This document shows positions 7,940 through 18,769 of a stretch of 64,000 bases of DNA, piece after piece. Source of the DNA: Kutzneria buriramensis (GTDB taxonomy: Bacteria > Actinomycetota > Actinomycetes > Mycobacteriales > Pseudonocardiaceae). The notes beneath the pieces are model-generated. The model did not search any database. It was not told the origin of the DNA and saw only the letters and a list, made by a program, of their open reading frames with translations. Within the stretch, counting starts at the first letter, position 1, and each line of letters starts with the position of its first letter. Both the position numbers and the translations under genes were made by a program. The DNA is taken from positions 248,001 to 312,000 of the forward strand of contig NZ_QUNO01000014.1 in the NCBI RefSeq assembly GCF_003387475.1. Reading direction: 5' to 3'.

Positions 7940-9842
7940 GGTCCGCGAACACGTCGAGCAGGCCGGCGTCGTCGACCGACTGCGGGTCCACGACGTCGGC
8001 CGTCGCCGCGCCCTGGAGCAGCCGCTTCACCGGGACCTCCAGCTTCTTGCCGGTCCTGGTGTGCGGCACGCCCGGCACCGCGATGATCTCGTCCGGCACG
8101 TGCCGCGGCGAGGCGTCCTGCCGGATCGCCGCCGCGATCCGGGTCTTCAGGTCGTCGGTGAGCTCGACGCCGTCGGCCAGCACCACGAACAGCGGCATCC
8201 AGTAGCCGCCGTCGTCCTGCTCCGCGCCGATCACCAGCGACTCCACGATCTCCGGCAGCTTCTCCACCACCGCGTAGATGTCGGCGCTGCCCATCCGGAC
8301 CCCGTTGCGGTTCAACGTGGAATCGGATCGGCCGTGCACGACCACGGTGCCGTGCGACGTCATGGTGATCCAGTCGCCGTGACGCCACACGCCGGGGTAG
8401 ACCGCGAAGTAGGCGTCGTGGTAGCGGTGGCCGTCCGGATCGTCCCAGAAGGACAGTGGCATGGACGGCATCGGCTGTGTGACAACGAGTTCGCCGACCT
8501 CGTCGACGAGCGCGCGGCCGTGGGCGTCCCACGCCGCCAGGGCGACGCCGAGGCAGGGAGCGGACATCTCGCCGGTCCAGATCGGCACCGTCGGCACCGC
8601 GCCGGCGAATGCCGTCACCACATCGGTGCCGCCGCTGGTGGACGCGAGCGCCACGTGCGAGCCCAGTTCCGTTGCCACCCACCGGTAAGCGGCCGGCGGC
8701 ACGACGGATCCGGTGGCCCCCAACGTGCGCAGCTTCGGCAGCGACGGATGGACGCCGGCCTTCTCCGACGCCTGGAGGTACGCCGGGCTGGTGCCGAGGA
8801 CCGTGACGTCCAGGCGGGCGGCCAACTCCCACAGCGCGCCGGGCGTCGGATACCCGGGATTGCCGTCGTGGCAGACGATCGTCGCCCCTACGAGCAGGCC
8901 CGCCACCTGGTAGTTCCACATCATCCAGCTCGGCGACGTGTACCAGAAGAAGGTGTCCGAGGGGCCGAGATCCAGGTGCAGCGACAGGGCTTTCACGTGT
9001 TCGATCACCACGCCGCCGTGGCCGTGCACGATGCCCTTGGGCTTTCCGGTGGTGCCGGAGGAGAACAGCACCCACAGCGGGTGGTCGAACGGCACGGCCG
9101 CCGGCTCCAGCGGGAAGTCGCCGTCGGCCGACCACGGTGTGACGCCGTCGAGCTCAAGCCCCAGGCGCGACACCGCGATCGTCGCCTCCAGCGACGGAAT
9201 CTCCCGCCGCAGCAAGGAGATCGCCTCGCGGCGGTCCTGCTCGCGACCGTTGTACCGGTACCCGTCGGCCGTGAACAGCACCTTCGGCGCCAGCTGCCCG
9301 AGCCGGGCCACCGCGGCCGGCGCGGAGTAGTCCTGCCCGCACGACGACCAGATCGCGCCGAGGCTCGCCGTCGCCAGGAACGCCACCACCGCCTCGGCGA
9401 TGTTCGGCAGGTAGCCGACCACGCGGTCGCCCTCGGCGACTCCCAGCTCGCGCAGCGTGTTCGCGACGGACGCGACCTGCCGTCGCAGCTCCGCCCAGGT
9501 GATCTGCCGCCCCGGCTGGCCCGGCTCCGGCTCGTCGATGATCGCCACGCCGTCGCGGACATGCCGGAAGACCTGGTCGACGTAGTTCAGGCGCGCCCCG
9601 GTGAACCACCGCGCTCCGGGCATCGCCGCCGACGCGAGCACCTGCTCGTACGGACTGCCGAGGATGTCGAAGTACTCCCACAGGGAGCCCCAGAACTGCG
9701 CCGGCTCCGCCACCGACCACGCGTGCAGCGCCGCGTAGTCGGTCAGGTCCAGGCCGCGATGCGTGCTCAGCCAGTGCCGGTAGCGCTCGACGTTGCTGGC
9801 GTCGGCGACTGCCTGGCTCGGGATCCAGACGGGCCCTGTCAT
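7908..9842 (-). CDS. Acetoacetyl-CoA synthetase
   Basis: Predicted 644-residue cytoplasmic ANL-superfamily ligase (acetoacetate + CoA + ATP, EC 6.2.1.16), which feeds acetoacetate into ketone-body or polyhydroxyalkanoate metabolism. The P-loop SSGTTGKPKGIVHGHGG, the A5-like STSGGTDVV, the hinge GRSDSTLNRNGVRMG and the C-terminal lysine loop TRTGKKLEVPVK are all present. Length is normal for the family. The ATG at 9842 is used; another in-frame ATG lies 3 codons upstream and neither has a clear ribosome site. It diverges from the pirin gene within about 35 bp. Confidence 0.92.
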   Translation of the reverse strand: MTGPVWIPSQAVADASNVERYRHWLSTHRGLDLTDYAALHAWSVAEPAQFWGSLWEYFDILGSPYEQVLASAAMPGARWFTGARLNYVDQVFRHVRDGVAIIDEPEPGQPGRQITWAELRRQVASVANTLRELGVAEGDRVVGYLPNIAEAVVAFLATASLGAIWSSCGQDYSAPAAVARLGQLAPKVLFTADGYRYNGREQDRREAISLLRREIPSLEATIAVSRLGLELDGVTPWSADGDFPLEPAAVPFDHPLWVLFSSGTTGKPKGIVHGHGGVVIEHVKALSLHLDLGPSDTFFWYTSPSWMMWNYQVAGLLVGATIVCHDGNPGYPTPGALWELAARLDVTVLGTSPAYLQASEKAGVHPSLPKLRTLGATGSVVPPAAYRWVATELGSHVALASTSGGTDVVTAFAGAVPTVPIWTGEMSAPCLGVALAAWDAHGRALVDEVGELVVTQPMPSMPLSFWDDPDGHRYHDAYFAVYPGVWRHGDWITMTSHGTVVVHGRSDSTLNRNGVRMGSADIYAVVEKLPEIVESLVIGAEQDDGGYWMPLFVVLADGVELTDDLKTRIAAAIRQDASPRHVPDEIIAVPGVPHTRTGKKLEVPVKRLLQGAATADVVDPQSVDDAGLLDVFADLSSRRSRRRP

Positions 9843-9876
9843 AGTGGGCATGAGCGTACTTGGACAGGGGCCGGCG

Positions 9877-10815
9877 ATGAGCAATCTGTGCACGAATCCA
9901 TCCCTGGTGGACGACGGCGCGTCCGGCGGCGACGTGCGGCTGCTGCCGGCGCGGGCGGTGCCGCTCGGCGGCGTCCGGGCGATCAGGGTGGACCGCCTGC
10001 TGCCGCACCGCTCGCTGCCCACGGTCGGCGCCTGGTGCTTCCTCGACCGGTTCGGCCCGCAGCACGACGACATGACCGTGCTGCCGCACCCGCACACCGG
10101 CCTCCAGACGGTCACCTGGCCGTTCGCCGGCGAGGTCCGGCACCGCGACAGCCTCGGCAGCGACGTCGTGATCAAGCCCGGCCAGCTCAACCTGATGACC
10201 GCCGGCCGCGGCATCTCGCACTCCGAGTTCTCCCTCGGCGACCGGCCGCTGCTGGACGGCCTGCAACTGTGGCTGGCCCTGCCGGCCGCCTCGGACGGCG
10301 TCGCGCCGGCCTTCGAACAGCACGCCGACCTGCCGGTGTTCTCCGACCACAGCCTGCGGGCCACCGTGTTCATCGGCTCCATCGGCGGCGTCACGTCCCC
10401 GGCGACGACGTACAGCCCGCTCGTCGGGGCCGATTTCTCCGTCGCGCCCGGCGACACCGCGACCGTGCCGCTGCGTACGGACTTCGAACACGCGCTGGTG
10501 GTCATCGAGGGATCGCTGACCGCGCTCGGCCAGGAGCTGCCGTCCGGGCCGATGCTGTACCTGGGCACGAACCGTGACCACGTCACCGTGACGAGTGACA
10601 GCGGCGCGCGGGCGATCCTGCTCGGCGGCGCGCCCTACACCGACGACCTGGTGATGTGGTGGAACTTCGTCGGCCGCAGCCACGACGACATCGCCACGGC
10701 CCGCGAGCAGTGGCAGCACGGCGACCGGTTCGGCCTGGTCGACGGCCATGACGGGGCCCGCATCCCGGCCCCGCCGCTGCCGGGCGTGCGGCTCACGCCC
10801 CGCCGCCGGAGCTGA
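9877..10815 (+). CDS. Pirin family protein
   Basis: Predicted 312-residue bicupin of the pirin family. The N-terminal cupin contains HPHTGLQTVTW with metal-ligand histidines, then VIKPGQLNLMTAGRGISHSE, and PLLDGLQLWLALP; a pirin C-terminal cupin follows from about residue 180. Bacterial pirins act as iron-dependent quercetinases or redox regulators, and the role here is not decidable. I choose the ATG at 9877, with AGGGG upstream; an ATG at 9850 is also in frame and would overlap nothing. It shares a short divergent promoter with the acetoacetyl-CoA synthetase. Confidence 0.88.
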   Translation: MSNLCTNPSLVDDGASGGDVRLLPARAVPLGGVRAIRVDRLLPHRSLPTVGAWCFLDRFGPQHDDMTVLPHPHTGLQTVTWPFAGEVRHRDSLGSDVVIKPGQLNLMTAGRGISHSEFSLGDRPLLDGLQLWLALPAASDGVAPAFEQHADLPVFSDHSLRATVFIGSIGGVTSPATTYSPLVGADFSVAPGDTATVPLRTDFEHALVVIEGSLTALGQELPSGPMLYLGTNRDHVTVTSDSGARAILLGGAPYTDDLVMWWNFVGRSHDDIATAREQWQHGDRFGLVDGHDGARIPAPPLPGVRLTPRRRS

Positions 10816-10840
10816 TTCGCGGAAAAATCTTCCGGTGAAG

Positions 10841-10868
10841 TGTCCAGGGGCGGTCATGGCCGTTCGTC
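10841..10868 (+). promoter_or_regulatory. Candidate ECF42 promoter
   Basis: TGTCCA (10841-10846) and CGTC (10865-10868) are separated by 18 bp, about 50 bp before the DGPF gene. ECF42 sigma factors are reported to use a TGTCGA-like -35 and a CGTC/CGAC-like -10 and to autoregulate their DGPF-sigma operons. One mismatch in the -35 keeps this tentative. Confidence 0.5.
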
Positions 10869-10920
10869 CCTAGGGTGACGGTCGGCGAAGGAAGCCGGCC
10901 CGCACCACTCGGGAGCAGCC

Positions 10921-11268
10921 ATGACCAACTATCTCGCCCTGATCTACACCGAGGACATGGACTGGAGCGACCCCCAGACCACGATGAGCGACGGCTACGT
11001 CGAGTTCAACAAGGCCGCCGCCGCGGTCCTGCGCGGCGGCAACGCGCTGCACTCGACGTCCACGGCGACCACCGTCCGGGTGGTCGGCGGTCAGGGCGGC
11101 GACGTGCTCACCAGCGACGGCCCGTACGCGGAGACCAAGGAGGCGCTGACCGGCTACTACCTGCTGGAGTGCGCCGACCTGGAGGAGGCCGTGAAGATCG
11201 CCGCGCAGATCCCGGCCGCCTGGAGCGGCGGCACGGTCGAGATCCGGCCGATCGTCGAGTTCTCGTGA
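10921..11268 (+). CDS. DGPF-domain (YCII-related) protein
   Basis: Predicted 115-residue alpha-beta barrel protein of the YCII/DGPF family. It has the N-terminal NYLALIYTED strand and the hallmark SDGPYAETKEALTGYYLLE, where DGP and the acidic residues define the family. These proteins are regularly encoded beside ECF42 sigma factors. Here the gene overlaps the sigma gene by 4 bp (GTGA). Its biochemical role is unproven; it probably belongs to a stress-response operon driven by the neighbouring sigma factor. Confidence 0.9.
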   Translation: MTNYLALIYTEDMDWSDPQTTMSDGYVEFNKAAAAVLRGGNALHSTSTATTVRVVGGQGGDVLTSDGPYAETKEALTGYYLLECADLEEAVKIAAQIPAAWSGGTVEIRPIVEFS

Positions 11269-12464
11269 CCGACGCCGGTGACGCGGTCGCGCGGCTGGTG
11301 CGGGACGAACGCGCCCGCGTGCTGGCCACGCTGATCCGCGTCACCGGCAGCGTCGACCTGGCCGAGGACGCCACCCAGGACGCGGTGGTCCGCGCGCTGG
11401 AGACGTGGCCGCGCGACGGCGTGCCCGACAATCCGCGGGCGTGGCTGCTGGTCACGGCCAAGCGGCAGGCCATCGACCACATCCGCCGCGAGGGTCGGCG
11501 CGCCGACAAGGAGACCGCGGCGATGGGCCTGTTCGATCCCGCCGACGAGCCGGCCGAGGTCGTCCGCGACGACTTGCTGCGGCTGGTGTTCACCTGCTGC
11601 CACCCGTTCCTGTCGCTGGACGCGCAGGTCGCGCTGGCGCTGCGCACGCTGGCCGGGATGTCCACCGCGGAGGTGGCGCGGGGGCTGCTGGTGCCCGAGG
11701 CGACCATGGCCAAGCGGCTGACCCGGGCCAAGCAGAAAATCACCCGCGCCGGCATCCCGTACCGGGTGCCGGCGGCCGAGGAACTGCCGGACCGCCTCGA
11801 CGGGGTGGCCGGCACGGTGTACCTGATCTTCAACGAGGGCTACGGCGGCCGGACCGAGCTGGCGGCGGAGGCGGTGCGGCTGGGGCGGGTGCTCGCCGAG
11901 CTGATGCCCGACGAGCCGACCGTGCTGGGCCTGCTGGCGTTGATGCTGTTGCAGGAATCCCGCCGCGCCGCGCGTACGGACGCCGACAGCACGCCGGTGC
12001 TGCTGGCGGACCAGGACCGCTCGCTGTGGGATTTTGCGGCGATCAAGGAGGGGGTCGAGCTGGTCGGCGCCGCCCTGCGGCGCAGTGCCGATACCCCCAA
12101 CCGGTATGCCGTGCAGGCGGCGGTCGCGGCCTGCCACGCGTTGGCGCCGTCGTACGACGAGACCAACTGGGATGCCGTCGTGTCGTGGTACGACGTGCTC
12201 CTCACCGTGCAGGACACGCCGGTGGTTCACCTCAATCGAGCCGTCGCCGTCGGCGAGCGCGACGGGGCGGCGGCGGGATTGGCTCTGGTGGACGGGATCG
12301 ACGGCCTCGACGAGTACCCGTGGTGGCATGCCAGCCGCGCAGAGCTGCTGAATCGCCTGGGGGACAAGGACTCCGCGCGCACCGCCTACGAGCGGGCGCT
12401 TGCTGCCGGCATGACCGAGCCAACCGCCGGTCACCTTCGCCGCCGGCTGGGCGACCTCGGCTAG
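11265..12464 (+). CDS. ECF42-type RNA polymerase sigma factor
   Basis: Predicted 399-residue extracytoplasmic-function-like sigma factor. Sigma-2 lies near residues 10-80 (AEDATQDAVVRALETWP, NPRAWLLVTAKRQAIDHIRRE). Sigma-4 follows around 110-170 (VFTCCHPFLSLDAQVALALRT, then the helix-turn-helix VARGLLVPEATMAKRLTRAK). A long C-terminal extension (about 200 residues, starting VAGTVYLIFNEGY) holds TPR-like helices typical of ECF42, which lacks an anti-sigma factor and probably self-regulates. GTG start inside the DGPF stop; CTAG is shared with the convergent lipoprotein stop codon. Confidence 0.93.
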   Translation: MTDAGDAVARLVRDERARVLATLIRVTGSVDLAEDATQDAVVRALETWPRDGVPDNPRAWLLVTAKRQAIDHIRREGRRADKETAAMGLFDPADEPAEVVRDDLLRLVFTCCHPFLSLDAQVALALRTLAGMSTAEVARGLLVPEATMAKRLTRAKQKITRAGIPYRVPAAEELPDRLDGVAGTVYLIFNEGYGGRTELAAEAVRLGRVLAELMPDEPTVLGLLALMLLQESRRAARTDADSTPVLLADQDRSLWDFAAIKEGVELVGAALRRSADTPNRYAVQAAVAACHALAPSYDETNWDAVVSWYDVLLTVQDTPVVHLNRAVAVGERDGAAAGLALVDGIDGLDEYPWWHASRAELLNRLGDKDSARTAYERALAAGMTEPTAGHLRRRLGDLG

Positions 12465-13009
12465 GCCGTCAGTCGTGCGGTCAGCGAAAGCCACCAGCCG
12501 GAGGTGGCCACCGCCTGGAGCGCGTCCGGTGACAGCGGTGGGTGGGGTCGAGACGGGTGGTCCGCGTCGGGGCCGGGCGCGTTCCATTCCGTCAGCGAGA
12601 TGAAGTCGCCCGCCGGCGTGGCGAACTCCACCGTCCACTGCTCGATCCCGTTCTGCGCCAACGGTTGCACGTGGTCCTGGTCGACCGAGACAACCGCGCC
12701 GCCCCGCAGGTTGCGCCTTGTGCAACGGTCGTACGGCTTCAGCCAGTTCGGCGGGCACGCCGTGGCCTGATCCGCTTGGCCGGCGGCCAGCCGACGCACC
12801 GAGACCCGCATCTCCACCGCGCCATCGCCGTCGTCGTAACGGATCAGGTCCGGGGCCGCCGCCACGGCGACGCGTGCCGTGCTGCCGGTGGGCAGCGATG
12901 CCTGCAACGTGGCGGCCATTTCCTCCGCCGAAACCGGTTCGCCGCCCAGGACGGCGCAGCCGGCGAGCAGCGTGAGCGTGCTGCACAGCAGAGCGACACG
13001 ATGCCCCAT
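12461..13009 (-). CDS. Hypothetical lipoprotein
   Basis: Predicted 182-residue exported lipoprotein. The signal sequence MGHRVALLCSTLTLLAGC ends in an LLAGC lipobox, so the cysteine at position 18 should be lipidated and the protein held on the outer face of the membrane. The mature part has a paired-cysteine segment (CPPNWLKPYDRC) and a C-terminal WWLSLTARLTA. I recognise no domain. The open frame extends upstream of 13009, but only this ATG gives a signal peptide. It is convergent with the sigma gene and divergent from the ABC-F gene. Confidence 0.75.
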   Translation of the reverse strand: MGHRVALLCSTLTLLAGCAVLGGEPVSAEEMAATLQASLPTGSTARVAVAAAPDLIRYDDGDGAVEMRVSVRRLAAGQADQATACPPNWLKPYDRCTRRNLRGGAVVSVDQDHVQPLAQNGIEQWTVEFATPAGDFISLTEWNAPGPDADHPSRPHPPLSPDALQAVATSGWWLSLTARLTA

Positions 13010-13309
13010 GAACCGATTGCTCTCGTTTCCTCCAGCGCTGTCGTTGCGCGTCAAGTAGAAGCAGGCGAACCCCGGTCCCGTACAGCCGAATAGCGACACC
13101 GGAAGGGGAAGTCGTGCCGAATTGCCGGCGCGCGCGGATCTTCCGGACCTCGTGGCCAGTTCTGCGATATCCGGTTGACGGCGTCCGAGGGCCCGTGTCA
13201 TCCTCGACGCATCATGCTGATGATCTGACACCACCCAGAGCCCGCGACCGAGGCGCCACCGCCCGGCGGGCACGTCCGCATCCCCTTTCCTCCTCGCGGT
13301 AGGTGTCGC
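13010..13309 (+). promoter_or_regulatory. Leader region of the ABC-F gene with possible attenuator
   Basis: This 300-bp gap has no conventional gene. It holds TTGACG (13175-13180) with only a weak -10 about 17 bp later. It also holds an interrupted hairpin at 13195-13231 (GTGTCA / TGACAC enclosing ATCAT-GCTG-ATGAT). Inside the hairpin is a 4-codon ORF, ATG CTG ATG ATC TGA (13214-13228). Antibiotic-resistance ABC-F genes in actinobacteria are often controlled by ribosome-stalling leaders, so this layout is suggestive. No U-tract terminator is visible. Confidence 0.35.
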
Positions 13310-14920
<1,611 letters not shown>

Positions 14921-14932
<12 letters not shown>

Positions 14933-15790
14933 CGCCACCAGTTCCTCGAGTCCCGGACCGTTGTAGGTGATCGCGCCGATGGCCGCCATCGGCGCGGTCG
15001 CCCGGCTCCACTCGTGCAGCCGGTCGCCGTCGAGCCCGCACGCCGCTGCCACCCGTTCGCATCTCGCCGCGACGCCGTCGTGCCCGGCGCCGTCCAGCAC
15101 GTAGTCGACGGCGTCGAAGCACGGATCGCCGATGCACGCCTTCGGGTCGATCGCGACCAGTCCGCGCTCCGGGCCGCCGTCCAGGGCGTTGCCGAGGTGT
15201 AGATCCCCGTGCAACAGAACGGGTTTGTCCTGCGTAGCCAACAACTTCTCGCAGCGCTGGATCGCCCGTTGCCAGGCGGCTTCGCTGATCCGCGCGCCGA
15301 TCGCCGGCTCGGACAACCTTGTGCCGATGCGAGCGAAGGCTTCGTCCATCCGACCCCGCAGCGTCCGCGGCCAGCCCTGCGGAGGCGCAACGGCGTGCAG
15401 TGCGGCCAGCAGTTCTCCCCACTGCTGCGGCAATGTCTCCTGTGGCAGGTCCTCGGCCATCGTGCCCGGCCGGACCTCCTCCAACACCGTCGCCCCCGCC
15501 TCCGCGTCGGCCGCCAACACCGCCGGCACCCGCCCCGTCGGCGCGAACACCCTCAGCATCTCCACCTGATCGGACACCAGAGCCAGGTCCAGGCTGAGCT
15601 TCAGCACCGCCGGCGTCCCGTCGCGCCATTCGCAGCGCAACACCACCGACGAGGCGCCGCTCTCGAACAACGCACCCAGCCGCAGGCCCCACCGCGCCGC
15701 CAGCCTCGCCGCGAGGTTGGGGATCTCCGCCACCCACGTTTCGGCCTCGGCCCCGTACCGACTCGCCAGCCGCGTGGCCACCTCTTCCAT
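14921..15790 (-). CDS. APH(6)-like streptomycin/hydroxyurea kinase family protein
   Basis: Predicted 289-residue kinase resembling the aminoglycoside/hydroxyurea resistance kinase family (APH(6) type). Visible are VLKLSLD (ATP lysine), a TVLEEVRPG segment, the catalytic loop VLLHGDLHLGNAL (HGDxHxxN) and LVAIDPKACIGDPCFDAVDY, whose IDPK-GDP signature is typical of APH(6). I choose the ATG at 15790; a GTG two codons upstream is possible. The neighbouring ABC-F gene makes self-resistance or environmental resistance plausible, but nothing in the window shows antibiotic synthesis. Confidence 0.82.
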
Positions 15791-15840
15791 GTTCACGCCG
15801 CCAGCTTGCCCCGAACCGGCGACACGCGCATCAGCTTTGA

Positions 15841-16326
15841 TCACGCCCCGTGCTGGTCGACGTCCAGGTGCAGGAAGGTGAAGACGCCTCGGCGGGATTC
15901 CTCGGTCCAGTTGTCGCCGACGACCTCGGTCGCCACCTGCCGCCAGAATCGCGCCGCGGCTGGGTTCTCCTCCCGAAAGGCGATCGCCCACCGCCCCCGG
16001 CGCGACCGCAGCAGGTCGGTGGTGACCCTCATCCCGACACCCTTGCGGCGCAAGGCGCGGACGATGAAGAAGGCGTGGAGGAAGGTGCTCCCGCCCTCGA
16101 ACGGCCGGAGCAGGCAGAAGCCGGCGAGTTGCTCGCCGGCGTGGACGAGGTAGGCGTGGTGCTCGGGTTCCGTGAAGAAGTCCGACAGCCGCGGAAAGTC
16201 GTACAGACCATCCGGGCCGGGCAACGCTTCGGTGTACTGCGACGCTTCGTGCCGGTCCAACTGAGCCAGCCGCTCGATCACCGGGCGCGTGCTGGCGTCG
16301 ACCAATTGGAGGGTGACGTTCTGCAT
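15841..16326 (-). CDS. GNAT family N-acetyltransferase
   Basis: Predicted 161-residue single-domain acetyltransferase. The acetyl-CoA-binding region is FIVRALRRKGVGMRVTTDLL, where RRKGVG is the Q/RxxGxG motif, preceded by a GGSTFLHAFFI strand. A late REENPAAARFWRQVATE helix is typical of GNATs. The acceptor is unknown. It lies between the kinase gene and the GH79 gene, all on the minus strand, with a perfect palindrome upstream. Confidence 0.85.
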   Translation of the reverse strand: MQNVTLQLVDASTRPVIERLAQLDRHEASQYTEALPGPDGLYDFPRLSDFFTEPEHHAYLVHAGEQLAGFCLLRPFEGGSTFLHAFFIVRALRRKGVGMRVTTDLLRSRRGRWAIAFREENPAAARFWRQVATEVVGDNWTEESRRGVFTFLHLDVDQHGA

Positions 16327-16357
16327 GGTGTGACCGTGCCAGCCCGAAGCCGCCGCT

Positions 16358-16405
16358 GTCCACGCGTGGGTGTGCCGCCGGCCGGCGGCACACCCACGCG
16401 TGGAC
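16358..16405. repeat. 48-bp perfect palindrome
   Basis: Two 24-bp arms without a loop (GTCCACGCGTGGGTGTGCCG...), exactly filling the space before the GH79 stop codon at 16406. A cruciform or mRNA hairpin this strong probably terminates GH79 transcription. The same bases give no gene on either strand. Confidence 0.85.
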
Positions 16406-17776
16406 TCACATGGTGACCAGCAGCGCGGCGCTGCCGGCCGGCACGGTCACGGTCGCCTTGTGACCGCTGACCCGCACCATCTTCGGCATCGGGTGGAACG
16501 AGCCGTGCGCGTCCACGCCCGAGCCGGCGAGGGTGATCGCCGTCGAGTCCAGTGACGGCGCGGTCAGCACGAACTCGGTGCCCATCAGCGCGCCGGAGCG
16601 CAGGTTCACCGTGAACGTCTGGGCGGCGGTGCCCTTGTTGTCGACGATCACGTTGTTGCCGATGCCCCACGCCGTCACGTCTCCGGCGCCGGTGACGGTC
16701 GCGGTGTGCAGCGCGCCGGCGCCGGCCAGGGCCCACAGCAGCTCGCCGTAGAACACCCCTTGCACGCCAACCGGAACGAGGCCGTTGTACGCGATCGGCG
16801 AGTAGTTCAGCGGCCACTGCGTGGAGGTGCCGCCGTGGAAGTTCACGCCGTCACCGTTGTGCGCGGCGATGCCGTACATGAAGTCCAGCGACCACAGCGA
16901 AGCCGCCTGCACGTTGCTCACGCCCGCGGTGCCGCCGTGGTAGAAGGAGTTGGCCTCGCTCATCCGCCACTGCGGAATCTGGTTGGCCGCCTTGGCGGTC
17001 TGCAGCGCGGTCTCGTCCTTGTCCTCGTAGCCCTTGCCGTTGGACGCGAGCATGGCGGCGATCGTGCCGGTGGCGCCGTCGCCGATGTAGCTGTGCATGG
17101 ACAGGATCTGCAGCCCGTTCGACTTCTCCTTGGCGGTGAACGGGGGTAGCCACGCGTTCTGGCCGTTGGTGACGCCCGGGCCCTCGAACACGGCGTTCGG
17201 CGCCACGGCTCGGATCGCCGACTCGTAGGACTCGTACGACGCCTCGTAGGTGGCCTCGGTGCGGTAGAAGTTCGGCTCGTTGCCGATCTCGAACGCCTGG
17301 AGGCTGCTGCCCAGCGCCTTGGCCGCGAATGCCGCCTCGTTGGCGGCGCTGGCCGCGGTGCCGGTTTTCAGGTTGAGGCCGTAGATCACCTTCCAGCCGG
17401 TGGCCCGGGCGAACGCGGCCAGCTTCGTCACGTCCGCGGGCGCCACCTCGGTGGCGGAGCCGCCGGCCCCGTTCGGGTTCCACGGCGTCATGTCGACCAG
17501 GTTGCCGCCGATGCGCAGCACGCTCGGGCCCAGCAGCCGGAACAGCCGCACGAGGTCGGTGTCCGCGGCGTCGAACATGCCGGCGCCGACGCGGTCCTTC
17601 TCGTAGCTGAAACCGGCGAAGCCCTGGCCGACGTGGCCGGCCGTGGCCTGGCCGACGGTGATCGAGGGCGCGGCCGCGGCGGCCTGGGCGGTGGCCGCCT
17701 GGGACACGGCAACCGGGCCGGCCAGGCAGGTCACGGCCAGCGCCAGCGAACCCAGCAGTGCTGGGAACCGGGTCAT
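16406..17776 (-). CDS. Secreted GH79-like glycoside hydrolase
   Basis: Predicted 456-residue exported enzyme of the heparanase/beta-glucuronidase clan (GH79). A signal peptide (ALLGSLALAVTCLAGPVAVS) precedes a TIM barrel with RIGGNLVDMTPW, the acid/base segment FEIGNEPNFY and the nucleophile region WRMSEANSFYHGG. A C-terminal beta-sandwich ends the protein. The ATG at 17776 is well placed behind CCGGAGGT. The substrate is probably a glucuronide-containing plant or fungal polysaccharide, inferred only from family. Confidence 0.88.
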   Translation of the reverse strand: MTRFPALLGSLALAVTCLAGPVAVSQAATAQAAAAAPSITVGQATAGHVGQGFAGFSYEKDRVGAGMFDAADTDLVRLFRLLGPSVLRIGGNLVDMTPWNPNGAGGSATEVAPADVTKLAAFARATGWKVIYGLNLKTGTAASAANEAAFAAKALGSSLQAFEIGNEPNFYRTEATYEASYESYESAIRAVAPNAVFEGPGVTNGQNAWLPPFTAKEKSNGLQILSMHSYIGDGATGTIAAMLASNGKGYEDKDETALQTAKAANQIPQWRMSEANSFYHGGTAGVSNVQAASLWSLDFMYGIAAHNGDGVNFHGGTSTQWPLNYSPIAYNGLVPVGVQGVFYGELLWALAGAGALHTATVTGAGDVTAWGIGNNVIVDNKGTAAQTFTVNLRSGALMGTEFVLTAPSLDSTAITLAGSGVDAHGSFHPMPKMVRVSGHKATVTVPAGSAALLVTM

Positions 17777-17902
17777 GGGTACACCTCCGGTAGCGTCACT
17801 CTGGCGGAGGCAGGCGCCATCCTTCCAATCCGGCGGCGACCCGGTCAACGCCTCGCGCCGTGACCGGTTCCATGCAGCTCAAGGCTTGACCCGAACGCCC
17901 AC

Positions 17903-18769
17903 TCAGCGTGCCGTCATCAGGGCGATGGTGAAGCCCGGGACGGTGCTGACGCTGGTCGTGGTGAAGCCCGCCCGCAGCGCGGCGGCCTTGGCCGGCGCGG
18001 CCGGCGGCACGAGCAGCGCGGGGCTGCCGGCCAGCGGATCCTTGCGCTCACCGACGCCGACGACCCACACCCGGCGCACCCCGGCCAGCCGCGCGGCGTA
18101 GTCGGTGTGCTCGGTGGCCGAGAGGTTGTCGGCCTGCACGGCGGTGCGGTCCAGCAGCACGTCACGGGGCCGGTCGCCGCGCAGGTAGTAGTCCACGCCG
18201 GTGTCGGTGAACCAGAAGTTCTGCCGATCCGCGTAGACGATCGCGTCCCCGGGCTGGTACCCGGCGCGTAGCACGTCGGCCAGCTGGCGGTAGCTCGCGT
18301 ACTGGCCCGGCCGCTCCGTGAACAGGCCGTTGTACGGGTAGAACGCCGCGTCGTGGGCGTCGGGGGAGCGGACCGCTGCCTGATCGGGGAGGGTGATCGC
18401 GGCGACGGCGAGCAGCGCCACCACGGACACCGCCGGCCAGCGCAGCGACGCGAGCCGGAAGCCGGCGGCGAGGACGAGAACGGGCAGCAGGAACAGCAGG
18501 TAACGTGACCAGAACACGGAAATCGGCCCCTGCGACACCACCCAGGTGGCGATCAGCGGCGCCGCGACCAGCCCCAGCGCCAGCCACACGCTGCGCCGCT
18601 TCGCGGCCGCCGTGACGAGGGCGAGCAGCGCCAGCGGGACCACGATCCAGGCGGCGGCCGTCGACCGGAACATCTCCGGCCAGATCGCGCTGCCCGGCGG
18701 CATCGGGAACGAGAGACCAAGCAGCGCAAGGAGATCCGGCTTCGGTATCAGGTGCACGATCGGCCCCAC
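17903..18769 (-). pseudogene. 5'-truncated GT39-like membrane glycosyltransferase
   Basis: The 288-residue frame looks like the C-terminal half of a polyprenyl-phosphate-sugar-dependent membrane glycosyltransferase (GT39/ArnT-like, usually 450-550 residues). It has hydrophobic helices such as WIVVPLALLALVTAA and VFWSRYLLFLLPVLVLAAG, the RYLLF...P motif, and an extracytoplasmic tail. The N-terminal catalytic half with its acidic residues is missing. The only available start is a GTG lying exactly at the left arm of palindromic element S2. I infer that insertion or deletion at that repeat removed the 5' half. A short functional protein cannot be excluded. Confidence 0.7.
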
